64,000 bases of DNA, from positions 7,183,001 to 7,247,000 of the forward strand of contig NZ_CP018047.1 in NCBI RefSeq assembly GCF_002009175.1. Reading direction: 5' to 3'. The notes under the pieces are model-generated. The model was not told the DNA's origin, searched no databases, and saw only the letters and a list, made by a program, of their open reading frames with translations. This DNA comes from Streptomyces niveus (GTDB lineage Bacteria > Actinomycetota > Actinomycetes > Streptomycetales > Streptomycetaceae). A program made the translations under genes and the position numbers. Shown one piece after another: positions 27,501 through 36,002 of the stretch; the first letter of the stretch is position 1, and each line of letters starts with the position of its first letter.

Positions 27501-28375
27501 CACTCCGCCCAGGCGAGATGGTGTGCCGCGTGGACCACGAGGGCCTGCTGGGAGCCCCCGGTCCGGCCGGAGCCGAGCGCGTCGGCGAGCTGGGTGAAGC
27601 TCGGCGCCAGGGGCCGGTCTGCGGGGTCCTCACCCTGACCGGCCGTCAGCGCGAGGGCGCGCTGGTACGTCGCGTCGTACGGAATCTCCACGTACCCGGT
27701 CCGGCCCGCACCCCACAGCGGCTGGAAGCTCTCCCGCACCCGGTCGCGGGCCAGGCGCAGTTGGTCCTCCATCCTGGGGTCCGCCTGGAGGCCCACCCCG
27801 ACGACGTCGATCCGGCGCGCGTCGGCGGCGGGGACACCGGCGGCGAGCGCCGCCGCGGCCTGGATCGACCACGAGTTGAGCGAGAAGCAGGTGACCAGGG
27901 TGTGCGGGAGATGGGCCCACCGGGTGAGCTCGTCCTCCGTCCGGAAGACCGGCGCGTCGATGAGGACCTGGTCGTACTCGCCGAAGGGGAACCCGTCGCG
28001 GCCCGGCAGCGCCTTGAGACCGTCGAGTTCGTCAAGGGTGACCAGGCTCAGGACGGGGCTGTCGGCGCCGGGCGCGATCCGCCACCGGCGCTCGGGTGGC
28101 AGCGCGGGCGACGTCCGCGAGTTCACCGCCGGGAGGGTCACGGAACCAGCAGAGGCGCCCGCCCCGTCGGGCTCCGCACCGGGCGGAAGCAGTCGGCGGA
28201 GCATGTCGGCGGCCCGTACCCCCGCCCGCCGGGCGTCCAGCACGAGCACCCGCCGCCCGGAGGCGGCGAGCGTCACGGCGACACTGAGCAGGGTCGACGT
28301 CTGCCCGATATTCTCCGCCGTGGAACAGAACATGGCCACCCGCGGTCCGCGGATACCGACATCGGCCTCGGACAT
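24590..28375 (-). CDS. FxsT-like ParA / TIR-like / NB-ARC / TPR protein
   Basis: 1261 residues from the ATG at 28375, which has a GGAG ribosome site. Residues 1-~265 are ParA-like, but Walker A reads STAENIGQTS, without the catalytic Lys. Residues ~275-390 look TIR-like (VVHAAHHLAWAEWIEAQL). An NB-ARC domain follows with Walker A GRPGVGKS (~443-450) and WLLVCDDI as Walker B. From ~780 to the end are TPR-type helical repeats. This order is that of the tetratricopeptide protein of FxSxx-COOH RiPP systems. It lies 43 bases downstream of the precursor gene on the same strand. Role: NTP-dependent scaffold or sensor, inferred. Confidence 0.85.
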   Translation of the reverse strand: MSEADVGIRGPRVAMFCSTAENIGQTSTLLSVAVTLAASGRRVLVLDARRAGVRAADMLRRLLPPGAEPDGAGASAGSVTLPAVNSRTSPALPPERRWRIAPGADSPVLSLVTLDELDGLKALPGRDGFPFGEYDQVLIDAPVFRTEDELTRWAHLPHTLVTCFSLNSWSIQAAAALAAGVPAADARRIDVVGVGLQADPRMEDQLRLARDRVRESFQPLWGAGRTGYVEIPYDATYQRALALTAGQGEDPADRPLAPSFTQLADALGSGRTGGSQQALVVHAAHHLAWAEWIEAQLAAAGVAVTRLRFAAYNGQRPSPDAMVLLLSPTGLRPERGDLLADLSHPNVRLVLVEQEAPPRRLSHHQQIDLRHLPESGAVETLMRGLNMTAAPPAPGPRRLNFPNRPRRQNIAPRNASFVGRDGTLDGLRTALSTAGRTGGICRVTGRPGVGKSEIALEFCHRFSGGYDVVWWLRAVTPKELDRGLAGLVRAFRLDGTGDVVETVRELQRSAANRDERWLLVCDDIATAAELEKIGGLLPRPSERCHVLATVRGTDSAADSGAVVVEPFTDEESELLLSVMVPNLPSAAARRVGQTVGRLPLSVYLAAAWLGVETARGVDTDNLMRTEAIRRAVERFTDLFDRHQRRLLRDMPNVPLPRVLLEVAFASLEETAAAHVWARVAGGSDPLVWLAEVCALLAGAGMDLPLLRSPQMQAAVVRRRREPPSPGDAPMSGPAPEPGDGAHLDEPLMVDVALWALNRYGLVEFDFARPDEPVRMHGVVRELVVRRMGSRRAGREAELREVVGRYEPAADGAGRREGPRAKEYMDRRARQIEALRLWDDTRPQVRGRLLGHLHDLVRSGDKVSLEEALRVGEFAVNSWHDGRTPEYLRLLALKSQAHRRLGQYGDAGRLARTSLHGYRALLGPNHPRALQTNRLYSAGLRAVGNFSDGLAEDDSAAQSMLELLGPRHEATALVEHTLALSLALNGDYHKALRLLQNLHNQRRAIAGPDSARVVELVPFLAAMHRNLGQNAESFDLLKRLMLRRSSSDANPLPVPLRVDAENGLAVSERRLGHLDGARERDLRVLELALERLGEQHLATLRCRFSLAVDLCALGEFEDAVAETERCLTRIESTLGAVHPFAQLCRVRLGVHLRYAGRHAPALEIGTAAQSALRERMGSGHPWVMAAAVGVAGALFETGRLDEAAALEKFARDGYDRLEMARHPFRAVAADNLAITEAKLRGGPHTPEMARRRGDIDMELPGV

Positions 28376-28418
28376 CGTCGCTCCACTTCTGGCCGCAGAA
28401 TCCCTCGCGCGAGCGCGC

Positions 28419-28667
28419 TCAGTATATGAGTTGAGAAAAGGAACGTGGCGGAATCGGGGCGCCCCGGTCCGCGGTTTTGTCGTCGGGCGTGTCCGTGCTG
28501 AGCAGGAAATCGGGCCGGTCGGCGGACTCCCGGACACTGCGCAGGGCGTAGGCGAGTACGTCGCCGGGCAAATGCTCGATTTCCTCGAAAGGCAGCTCCG
28601 ACAGATCCACCATCAGAGATTCCAGGTCGTCGCGCGGATCACCGTGCGGGTCGCCGTGGTCGGTCAT
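28419..28667 (-). CDS. FxsA-like RiPP precursor peptide
   Basis: 82 residues. The segment DLSELPFEEIEHLPGDVLAY followed by ALRSVRESADRP matches the leader pattern of FxSxx-COOH precursors (short Leu-rich helices, then an Arg-rich helix). A flexible Asp/Thr/Lys stretch leads to the C-terminus PPRSFSQLIY. The canonical end is F-x-S-x-x; here Phe is at -6 and there is no Ser at -3, so the core is a variant. A divergent HExxH peptide hydroxylase and an FxsT-like protein flank it. Modification sites are unknown; Phe, Ser, Gln and Tyr of the tail are candidates. Confidence 0.75.
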   Translation of the reverse strand: MTDHGDPHGDPRDDLESLMVDLSELPFEEIEHLPGDVLAYALRSVRESADRPDFLLSTDTPDDKTADRGAPIPPRSFSQLIY

Positions 28668-28906
28668 TGTGGATCACCCTCACCGTCCGACGGAATTCGG
28701 GGGAATGCGTCACCGAGGCGAAGAAGTGCCGGATCGGCATGGTAACGGACCGTCAGAACCCCTACCAGGGCGTTGCGGGAAATGATCGAGGCACGTTCAC
28801 ATCTCCCGTCCGCGCCCCCAGGCCAATTCGCGCCCTTGACTGCCGAAGCGCGGGACAAGAATCCTTGGCGTGCAGGGGCCGAATGATCGTCACGGGGAGA
28901 CGCACA
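28668..28906. promoter_or_regulatory. Divergent promoter region of the RiPP locus
   Basis: 239 bases between the precursor (leftward) and hydroxylase (rightward) genes, holding promoters for both. For the rightward gene, TTGACT at 28836-28841 is followed 18 bases later by AATCCT, a weak sigma-70-like pair. No convincing hexamers were found leftward. The region is less GC-rich than the flanking genes. Confidence 0.4.
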
Positions 28907-30274
28907 GTGCTGCACGAAGGCGGCGTGACCCTTTCCTCGTACCGCATGACCGGAGCACTGTTCGACCGGATCGCCGCAGGCGGCGGCGGTGCCGAGGCGG
29001 TCGCGGTATTCGCCGGCTCCGAACACAGCAGACGTCTCGTACTCCTGCGCGCCGTGGTGGCCCGGGCCGAGGAGTGGGGCGGGGTGCCGGGAGCCGACGC
29101 GCGCCGGGCGTGGTCGGTGCTGAGCGCCGCGCGGCACATCTCACCCGCTGTGGTGCGCGACCTCCTCTGCTATCCGGCGACGGGCCTGGGGCTTCTGCAC
29201 AGTCTGCGCGCCCTCGACGGACCGCGTCCGACACCGGCCTCCGCGCCCCCGCTGACCTCCCTGACCGCCCTGTCCGCCGCGGCGGCGGTACGGACCGGGC
29301 TGGCCAGGACCGTGGCGCTGCCCGTCAGCGCTGAGGGGGTGCTGCTTCCCTCCCTGGGACTCGCCCGGTTCCGTGGCGTCCGTGACGGTGAGACGGCCCT
29401 GGTGCACGGTGGCCAGGACGCCGCGGTCGAGGTGGACGGCCGGCGGGTGGACGTCCCGGCGCGGCACTGGGAGGACGGTGCTGAGTGGCTCGCGGTGCGC
29501 CGGGCGGCGGTCATGGGCGACGGGGAACCGCTGCTGCTGGACGACCTCGATCCGTACGCCTTCCCCTCGGCGCAGCGTGCCCTCCGGCTGACGGAACACC
29601 AGTACACCCACTGGCGCATGACGATCCGTCAGGGATTGCGGCTGCTGGGCTCCGAGCACCCGGAGACGGCCGCCGAGGTCGAGGGCGGACTGCGCACGCT
29701 GGTCCCACTCCGGTCGCCCGGCCCGGCCGGAGCGAGTTGCAGCTCGGCGGAGGCCTTCGGCTGCCTGGCGCTCTCGCCGCCCTCGTCCGCCGCCTCGGTG
29801 GCGCTGGCGTTCACCCATGAGACGCAGCACAACAAACTGAGCGCGCTGCTCCATCTCTTCGACTTCTTCCGGGCGGACGATCCGGCCGCCCGCTACTACG
29901 CGCCCTGGCGCGGCGACCCCAGGCCCCTCTCCGGCCTTCTCCAGGGCACGTACGCGTTCCTCGGCGTCGCCCAGTACTGGAACAGGTGCCTGCGTGCGGC
30001 GAACGGACCCGACGAAGCGCACGCGGCGGAGCTGGAGTTGGCACGCTGGCGCCAGGCCGTGCACACGGGCGTGGAGCAGTTGACGGACAGTCACATCTTC
30101 AGCCCGACGGGGCGCCGCTTCGTGGTCGGCATGCGGGCCGCGCTGCGTGAACTGAGCGTACGGAAGCTTTCGTCGACGGTCGTGGCGCAGGCCGACGACC
30201 TGGCGGCCGAGCACCGCCGTCGGTGGGTCGAGACGAACGGGGCCGTGCCGGGCACCCCCGAGTGGGCCGGCTGA
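28907..30274 (+). CDS. Alpha-ketoglutarate HExxH-type peptide beta-hydroxylase
   Basis: 455 residues. The HExxH motif is HETQH at residues 304-308, inside the block AFTHETQHNKLSALLHLF, followed by YYAPWRGDPRPLSGLLQGTY, the hallmark of the HEXXH-motif domain of FxSxx-type RiPP clusters. Members of this group hydroxylate beta-carbons of precursor residues using Fe and alpha-ketoglutarate. The GTG at 28907 has a GGGGAG site 8 bases upstream and gives the usual opening LFDRIAAGGGG; ATG 28883 and GTG 28925 are alternatives. Divergent from the FxsA-like precursor, its probable substrate. It stands alone, not fused to a radical-SAM domain. Confidence 0.87.
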   Translation: MLHEGGVTLSSYRMTGALFDRIAAGGGGAEAVAVFAGSEHSRRLVLLRAVVARAEEWGGVPGADARRAWSVLSAARHISPAVVRDLLCYPATGLGLLHSLRALDGPRPTPASAPPLTSLTALSAAAAVRTGLARTVALPVSAEGVLLPSLGLARFRGVRDGETALVHGGQDAAVEVDGRRVDVPARHWEDGAEWLAVRRAAVMGDGEPLLLDDLDPYAFPSAQRALRLTEHQYTHWRMTIRQGLRLLGSEHPETAAEVEGGLRTLVPLRSPGPAGASCSSAEAFGCLALSPPSSAASVALAFTHETQHNKLSALLHLFDFFRADDPAARYYAPWRGDPRPLSGLLQGTYAFLGVAQYWNRCLRAANGPDEAHAAELELARWRQAVHTGVEQLTDSHIFSPTGRRFVVGMRAALRELSVRKLSSTVVAQADDLAAEHRRRWVETNGAVPGTPEWAG

Positions 30275-30323
30275 GCGTGCGGAACACGGCCGCCGCACGG
30301 TGTCGCGACGGCCGTCGTCCGTC

Positions 30324-31034
30324 TCAGGGCCGGTAGACCCGGAGCCTGCTCACCTCGTAGGACATCTCCGTGGTCGCCGGGTCGGGAGGCGGGTGGTAGC
30401 GGCCCGCGCACACCGAGAGATTGACGATGAGGTGGGCCCGCCAGTTCCCGCCCACGCCGGTGCGGTCCTCGAACGCGGGGGCGCCGTTGATGTGCCAGAC
30501 GACCGAGCGGGCACCGAGGTGGATCTCGAAGTCCACCCAGGCGCCGGGGCGGATCGCCCGGTCGCGGTAGTAGCGCCGGCCGCCGTTCACATGGTTCGAC
30601 AGCTCCAGCAGATCCGGATTGTCCGGGTGGTACTCGAACACGTCGATCTCGTTGCCGCCGTCCAGCCATGTCCAGATCGCCGGCCACGCACCCTGCTCAC
30701 GGGGGAGGCGGACCCGGGTCTCCAGGATGTCGCCCGAGCGGACCATGAAGCCGTCGGCGCTGCCCTCGGTGGTCAACAGCCCCGTCTTCCAGGTGCCCTG
30801 GGGCATTCGCGTCGCGCGGAAGACACCGGCCCGGCTGTACTCCGGGTCCGCGGTGAGGTGGTCCAGTTTGTCGTCGCCCGGGTTCGTCGGGCCGCCGTTC
30901 GGATACGCCCAGGAACGGCCGGCCACCCACTGCTCCCGTGACGAGAAGTCGGCGGTGAACACAGGTCGGCCGTGGGGGGATTGAGGAGAGTGGGAGTTCG
31001 CGGATTCGTCCGCCGTACCGCTGGATCCGAACAT
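30324..31034 (-). CDS. Glycoside hydrolase family 16-like protein
   Basis: 236 residues. The GH16 catalytic signature ExDxxE is visible in GNEIDVFEYH, preceded by WPAIWTWL as in beta-glucanases and related enzymes. The chosen ATG at 31034 has an excellent GAGGTGAT ribosome site; the frame continues upstream but looks non-coding. With this start there is no signal peptide, so the enzyme would be cytoplasmic or exported by another route. Substrate unknown (laminarin- or lichenan-like glucans are typical). Convergent with the hydroxylase gene; divergent from the CoA-transferase genes. Confidence 0.82.
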   Translation of the reverse strand: MFGSSGTADESANSHSPQSPHGRPVFTADFSSREQWVAGRSWAYPNGGPTNPGDDKLDHLTADPEYSRAGVFRATRMPQGTWKTGLLTTEGSADGFMVRSGDILETRVRLPREQGAWPAIWTWLDGGNEIDVFEYHPDNPDLLELSNHVNGGRRYYRDRAIRPGAWVDFEIHLGARSVVWHINGAPAFEDRTGVGGNWRAHLIVNLSVCAGRYHPPPDPATTEMSYEVSRLRVYRP

Positions 31035-31236
31035 GCCGTCGATCACCTCGATCTCGCACCGCACCACGCGTCCACGGTCCGGAACGGTCCGGGTCCAGGG
31101 CGGTGACCTTGGGATATGTACCTTTCGGGGTGGCGGCCGAAACGCCATGAAGACCCGCACAGTTGTGTGGTCCGTCGCCATGGCCGGGTACGGGAAACGC
31201 TTCCTAGTCTCGGGCGAAGTCGACGAAAGGCTTCGG

Positions 31237-32037
31237 ATGAGTGTGGACAAGGTGGTCGCCCGCGCGGCGGACGCGATCGCGGACATCGCGCGCGGATCGT
31301 CGCTGGGGGTGGGCGGTTTCGGGCTGTGCGGTGTCCCCGGGGTGCTGATCGACGCGCTGCTGGCGCGCGGGACCGGCGAGTTGCGCGTGGTGTCCAACAA
31401 CTGCGGGGTGGACGACGGGGGTCTCGGCCTGCTGCTGCGGCGCGGCCTGATCTCCCGGATGACCAGCTCCTACGTGGGAGAGAACAAGGAGTTCGCGCGC
31501 CAGTACCTCAGCGGTGAGCTGGAGGTGGAGCTGGTACCGCAGGGGACCCTCGCCGAGCGGCTGCGCGCGGGCGGGTCGGGCATCCCCGCGTTCTACACCC
31601 CGGCCGGCGTGGGGACCCCGATCGCGGACGGCGGACTGGCGTGGCGTTACGGCGCAGACGGCTCCGTCGCCGTCGCCTCGCCGCCCCGCGAGACCCGCAC
31701 CTTCGACGGGCGCGAGTATCTGCTCGAAGAGGCCATCCGGACGGACTTCGCCCTGGTCAGGGCGGCGGTGGGCGACCGGCAGGGCAATCTCCGGTTCCAC
31801 GCCTCCGCCCGCAACTTCAATCCGCTGGTGGCCATGGCCGGACGGGTCACCGTCGCCGAGGTGGAGGAGTTGGTCGAACCGGGTGAACTCGGCCCCGACG
31901 AGATCCATTTGCCCGGTGTCTTCGTCCAGCGGGTCGTTCCCGTACGGGCCGGGGACCCGGCCGCCGGGAAGCGCGTCGAACGGCGCACCGTACGCGCACG
32001 TCAGGAAGGGACGGTGGGGCATGGCTCTGACACGTGA
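31237..32037 (+). CDS. scoA: 3-oxoacid CoA-transferase subunit A
   Basis: 266 residues. Activates acetoacetate with CoA from succinyl-CoA, feeding ketone bodies into acetyl-CoA. The CoA-transferase family I pattern [19 protein letters not shown] is near the N-terminus, with [20 protein letters not shown] and [13 protein letters not shown] further on. ATG 31237 has a GAAAGG site; ATG 31147 is in frame but has none. The end overlaps subunit B by 17 bases, ensuring stoichiometric translation. Confidence 0.93.
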   Translation: MSVDKVVARAADAIADIARGSSLGVGGFGLCGVPGVLIDALLARGTGELRVVSNNCGVDDGGLGLLLRRGLISRMTSSYVGENKEFARQYLSGELEVELVPQGTLAERLRAGGSGIPAFYTPAGVGTPIADGGLAWRYGADGSVAVASPPRETRTFDGREYLLEEAIRTDFALVRAAVGDRQGNLRFHASARNFNPLVAMAGRVTVAEVEELVEPGELGPDEIHLPGVFVQRVVPVRAGDPAAGKRVERRTVRARQEGTVGHGSDT

Positions 32038-32692
32038 GGGGATGGCCGCCCGCGCCGCCCGCGAGCTGCGCGACGGCGCGTACGTCAACCTCGGCATCGG
32101 TCTGCCGACACTGATCCCGGAGCATCTGCCCGAGGGCGTCGAGGTCGTCCTCCAGTCGGAGAACGGCATCCTGGGCACGGGCCCGTACCCGTACGAGAAC
32201 GAGGTGGACCCCGACCTCGTCAACGCGGGCAAGGAGACGGTGACGGTCCTGCCGGGCGCCTCGTACTTCGACTCCGCGCTGTCCTTCGCGATGATCCGCG
32301 GCGGGCACATCGACGTCGCCGTGCTGGGCGCCATGCAGGTCTCCGCGTCCGGCGATCTCGCGAACTGGGTGATCCCGGGGAAGATGGTCAAGGGGATGGG
32401 CGGTGCGATGGACCTGGTGCACGGCGCCCGGCAGGTGATCGTGCTCATGGAACACACCGCGAAGGACGGATCGCCGAAACTCCTGACGCGGTGCACCCTG
32501 CCGCTCACCGGCTCCGCGGTCGTGGACCGGGTGATCACCGATCTCGCCGTCCTCGACATCACGGCGGACGGCCTGCTGCTGCGGGAGCTGGCACCGGGGG
32601 TGACGGTGGACCAGGTACGGGCCGCCACCGGGGCGGACCTGACGGTCGCCCTGCCGGCCGGTGCCGCACGGGACTCCGCGGTCACGGCGTAG
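32021..32692 (+). CDS. scoB: 3-oxoacid CoA-transferase subunit B
   Basis: 223 residues. Carries the catalytic Glu in the motif SENGILG (near residue 45), which forms the CoA thioester intermediate; [15 protein letters not shown] and [19 protein letters not shown] are also typical. It overlaps subunit A. With the downstream PHB depolymerase and 3-hydroxybutyrate dehydrogenase it completes the path from polymer to acetoacetyl-CoA. Confidence 0.95.
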   Translation: MALTREGMAARAARELRDGAYVNLGIGLPTLIPEHLPEGVEVVLQSENGILGTGPYPYENEVDPDLVNAGKETVTVLPGASYFDSALSFAMIRGGHIDVAVLGAMQVSASGDLANWVIPGKMVKGMGGAMDLVHGARQVIVLMEHTAKDGSPKLLTRCTLPLTGSAVVDRVITDLAVLDITADGLLLRELAPGVTVDQVRAATGADLTVALPAGAARDSAVTA

Positions 32693-32815
32693 CAGCGCGG
32701 CGCCCTTCCCGCAACAGGTGGTGACGCCCTTGTGGTGGGCGGGTTGTGGAGCGCGGACACATTCCGGGGCGGGCGGGACGCTTCCTACTGTGACCGCACC
32801 CCACTGGAGGTCACG

Positions 32816-34324
32816 TTGTCCCACACACCGTCGTTCGAGCCGACCCGGCCCACCACACAACCCCCCACCCGGCGCGGGCGGCTGCGCCGCGTCCTCGGGC
32901 GCGTCGCGGCCGCCCTCGCCCTGGCCACCGGAATCGCGCTGCTCCCGCCCGCGCCCGAGGCGCAGGCGGCCGTCGCCCTGGAGCGGGTGACCAGTTTCGG
33001 TGCCAACCCGGGCGGTCTGAACATGTACGTCTACCGGCCCTCGTCCCTGCCGGCGAACGCGCCCGTGGTGGTCGCGCTGCACGGCTGCACGCAGTCCGCC
33101 CAGATCTACGCCGACAACTCGGGCCTGACGACGTTCGCCGACCGCCAGGGCTTCCTGCTGGTCCTCGCCGAGACGACGTCCCTCAACAACGCGAACAAGT
33201 GCTTCAACTGGTTCCAGGCCGCCGACATCCGGCGCGGCCAGGGCGAGGCCGCGTCCATCCGGCAGATGGTCGCCCACGCGGTCTCGGCCTACGGCGCCGA
33301 CGCCGGGCGGGTCAATGTCACCGGACTCTCGGCCGGCGGCGGCATGACGGCGGTCATGCTCGCCGCGTACCCCGACGTCTTCAAGGCCGGCGCGGTGATG
33401 GCCGGACTGCCCTACGAATGCGCCACGGACGTCCTGGGGGCGTTCACCTGCATGAGCCCCGGCGTGGACCGTACGCCCCAGGACTGGGCGCAGCGCGCGC
33501 GGAACGCCTATCCCGGCTACACCGGCCCGTGGCCGAGGGTGTCCGTGTGGCAGGGCGACAACGACCCCACCGTCGTCCCGAGGAACGCCGACGAACTGCG
33601 CGACCAGTGGACCCAGGTCCACGGCCTGGACCAGACCCCGGACCGCAGCTCCACCATCGGCGCCAACAGCACCCGCCGGGACGAGTATCTGGCCGGTGAC
33701 GGCACCGTCGCCGTGGAGGTCAACCGGGTCCCGAACATCGGGCACGGCACGCCGGTCGACCCCGGCACCGGCGCCGAGCAGTGCGGGGCGACCGGCACCG
33801 CGCACTTCATCGACTCCATCTGCTCCAGCTACTGGGTCACCCGCTTCTTCGGACTCGACACGACCACACCGGGGCCCGGCCAACTGCCCGCGCCGACCGG
33901 ACTGCGGGCCACGGGTACGACCGCCTCCGCCATCTCCCTGGCCTGGGAGCCGGTGGCCGGCGCGACCGGCTACGCCGTCTACCGAGGCGGTACGCGCCTG
34001 GCCCAGCCGACCGCTACCGAGTACACCGACAGCGGTCTGAGCGCCGGGACCACACACGCGTACAGCGTCGCGGCGCGCGGTGCGGACGGAGCCGAGGGCG
34101 CGCGCTCGGCGCAGGTCACGGCCGGCACCGGCGGGGCGGCGGCGGTCTGCTGGACGGCCAGCAACTACGAGCACGTGCGCACCGGGCGGGCGACCACCAG
34201 CGGTGGTTACGTGTACGCCAAGGGTTCGAACCAGAACATGGGTCTCAACAACACGTTCGTCATCCGCACGTTGAAGGAGTCCCCGACGGGTTACTACGTC
34301 CTCGCCGACGCTCGCTGCCCCTGA
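32816..34324 (+). CDS. Secreted polyhydroxybutyrate depolymerase / PHB-type esterase
   Basis: 502 residues from a TTG behind GGAGGT. A signal peptide ends near AQAAVALE. The esterase domain has the lipase box GLSAGG near residue 170, a catalytic Asp in GDNDPTV and His in NIGHGTPVD. A fibronectin type III domain follows (~360-440), then a ~55-residue C-terminal domain starting CWTASNYEHV, common at the end of these enzymes and probably substrate-binding. Exported and acts on extracellular PHB or related polyesters. Neighbouring genes for 3-hydroxybutyrate oxidation support the substrate. Confidence 0.9.
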   Translation: MSHTPSFEPTRPTTQPPTRRGRLRRVLGRVAAALALATGIALLPPAPEAQAAVALERVTSFGANPGGLNMYVYRPSSLPANAPVVVALHGCTQSAQIYADNSGLTTFADRQGFLLVLAETTSLNNANKCFNWFQAADIRRGQGEAASIRQMVAHAVSAYGADAGRVNVTGLSAGGGMTAVMLAAYPDVFKAGAVMAGLPYECATDVLGAFTCMSPGVDRTPQDWAQRARNAYPGYTGPWPRVSVWQGDNDPTVVPRNADELRDQWTQVHGLDQTPDRSSTIGANSTRRDEYLAGDGTVAVEVNRVPNIGHGTPVDPGTGAEQCGATGTAHFIDSICSSYWVTRFFGLDTTTPGPGQLPAPTGLRATGTTASAISLAWEPVAGATGYAVYRGGTRLAQPTATEYTDSGLSAGTTHAYSVAARGADGAEGARSAQVTAGTGGAAAVCWTASNYEHVRTGRATTSGGYVYAKGSNQNMGLNNTFVIRTLKESPTGYYVLADARCP

Positions 34325-34384
34325 CGGGTGGGTAGCGTCCCGCAGCCCCGCACATGCCGTGTCCTCTCAACGGAGTGATGACCC

Positions 34385-35851
34385 ATGCCACTTGTCCAAC
34401 GGAACGTCCCACCCGTCCCACCCAGCGGTCCCGTTGGCGGAGTCCGGTCCCGGTGGATCCGCGCCACCTGCCTCGCCGCGGCGGCCCTGATGGTGACCGG
34501 CGCCGCCCCGGCGGCCTCGGTCTCCGCCGCCGGCGCCGACAGCGGCCGACCGGGCCACTGCGCCAGGATGAACACCCTCACCGTCCCCGGCGCCGAACAC
34601 CAACAGGCCGACTGTCTCGACGAGTTGACGACCGCCGGGACCGTCGCCTCGGGCCACACCGACGAGGCCGACTGGGCGGGGCTCACCCCGAAGGACCTCG
34701 CCACCCCGAGCGGTGTACCGGGCATCCAGATCGACGGCTACTTCCCCGACTCCTCCACCACCAACACCGGTCACGGCTGGAACCACGACTCGCAGTTCGT
34801 GATCCGGCTGCCCGACCGCTGGAACGGCGGCCTGGTGATCGCCGGATCGCCCGGTGTGCGCAAGCAGTACGCCAACGACCGGGCCTTCGGCGACTGGGTA
34901 CTCGCCCGCGGCTACGCCTACGCCGCCACCGACAAGGGCAACACCGGCGCCGCCTTTTACCGCGACGGCACCGAGCCCGGCGACGCCCTCGCCGAATGGA
35001 ACCGCCGGGTCACCCAACTCAACCTCGCCGCCCGCGAGGTGACCGCCCAGCGCTATCAGCGGCCCGTGACCCGCACCCTCGCGATGGGCATGTCCAACGG
35101 CGGCTACCTCGTGCGGTGGCAGTTGGAGAACCACCCCGAGCTGTACGACGGCGGCGTCGACTGGGAGGGCACCCTCTGGCGTACCGAGGACCCGAACCCG
35201 CTCACCTTCCTGCCACCCACCCTCCGCGCCTACCCCACCTACGCCGCCGGTGGCGCGGGAGCCGGGGCGGCACACCGGAAGATCGTGAAGGCCGGATTCC
35301 CGGCGGGCTCCGAATTCCTCTGGCCGTACCACCACCAGTACTACTGGGACCTCACCCAGCGCATCTACCGCGAGGAACTGGACCCCGGATACGACGGCGC
35401 GGTCGAGGCCGGAACACCCTTCTGCGCCCCGGGAACACCCGCCTGCGACGCCGACTACGACTACGGGTCCCGGCCGCGCGCGGTCCGCGACGCCATCGAG
35501 AGGATCGAACTCACCGGCCGGATCGGCAAACCGCTGATCAGCTTCCACGGCACGCTCGACGTACTGCTGCCGATCTCCAAGACCTCGGACACATACGCGC
35601 GGATGGTGCGCCAGGAGGGCCGGGGTTCACTGCACCGGTACTACCGGGTCGAGGGCGGCACCCACGTCGACTCGCTCTTCGACACCTTCCCCGACCGGCT
35701 CCGCCCGCTGGTGCCGTGTCACCGCTCGGCCGTCACCGCGCTGGAGCGCTGGCTGGACGACGGCAGGCGCCCGCCGCCGAGCCGGACGCTGCCCCTGCCC
35801 GACGGGGCGGATCCGGCCACGCTGCTCACCCGGTGCCCGCTCGGCGGGTAG
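34385..35851 (+). CDS. Secreted alpha/beta hydrolase (oligomer hydrolase or tannase-like)
   Basis: 488 residues with an N-terminal signal (IRATCLAAAALMVTGAAPAAS). Alpha/beta-hydrolase features: GMSNGGYLVRW with the nucleophile Ser, Asp in HGTLDVLLP and His in EGGTHVDSL. The fold resembles the tannase/feruloyl esterase and 3-hydroxybutyrate-oligomer hydrolase groups. Lying 60 bases after the PHB depolymerase and upstream of 3-hydroxybutyrate dehydrogenase, it most likely cuts oligomers released by the depolymerase; a plant-ester esterase is the alternative. Confidence 0.78.
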   Translation: MPLVQRNVPPVPPSGPVGGVRSRWIRATCLAAAALMVTGAAPAASVSAAGADSGRPGHCARMNTLTVPGAEHQQADCLDELTTAGTVASGHTDEADWAGLTPKDLATPSGVPGIQIDGYFPDSSTTNTGHGWNHDSQFVIRLPDRWNGGLVIAGSPGVRKQYANDRAFGDWVLARGYAYAATDKGNTGAAFYRDGTEPGDALAEWNRRVTQLNLAAREVTAQRYQRPVTRTLAMGMSNGGYLVRWQLENHPELYDGGVDWEGTLWRTEDPNPLTFLPPTLRAYPTYAAGGAGAGAAHRKIVKAGFPAGSEFLWPYHHQYYWDLTQRIYREELDPGYDGAVEAGTPFCAPGTPACDADYDYGSRPRAVRDAIERIELTGRIGKPLISFHGTLDVLLPISKTSDTYARMVRQEGRGSLHRYYRVEGGTHVDSLFDTFPDRLRPLVPCHRSAVTALERWLDDGRRPPPSRTLPLPDGADPATLLTRCPLGG

Positions 35852-35916
35852 CGGAGGATGACCGGGCGAGCCAGACCGGTCACCCGGCGTGACGATGTGC
35901 TGCTCCTGGCGAACCC

Positions 35917-35966
35917 TGTGGTGTACGGCACCACTTGACCGGCATCCACTGTGGTGAACCGTCACA
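35917..35966. promoter_or_regulatory. Imperfect direct repeats upstream of 3-hydroxybutyrate dehydrogenase
   Basis: Two 17-base copies starting TGTGGTG (35917-35933 and 35950-35966) agree at 12 positions and are spaced 33 bases, three helical turns. The first also contains the dyad GTGGTG-N5-CACCAC. A TTGACC lies between them. GTGGTG also occurs twice before the depolymerase gene (32718-32723 and 32732-32737). Candidate operators for a catabolic regulator; inference only. Confidence 0.4.
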
Positions 35967-36002
35967 TGGGATGTCGGTTCAGGTGTCTCTACCGTTCCGG
36001 CC

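Noticed and set aside
31147..31236. Upstream in-frame ATG for CoA-transferase subunit A
   Set aside because: No ribosome site, and the extra residues do not fit the family N-terminus; ATG 31237 has both.
31847..34174. 775-residue open frame on the minus strand
   Set aside because: Antisense to the CoA-transferase and depolymerase genes, whose motifs are unambiguous.
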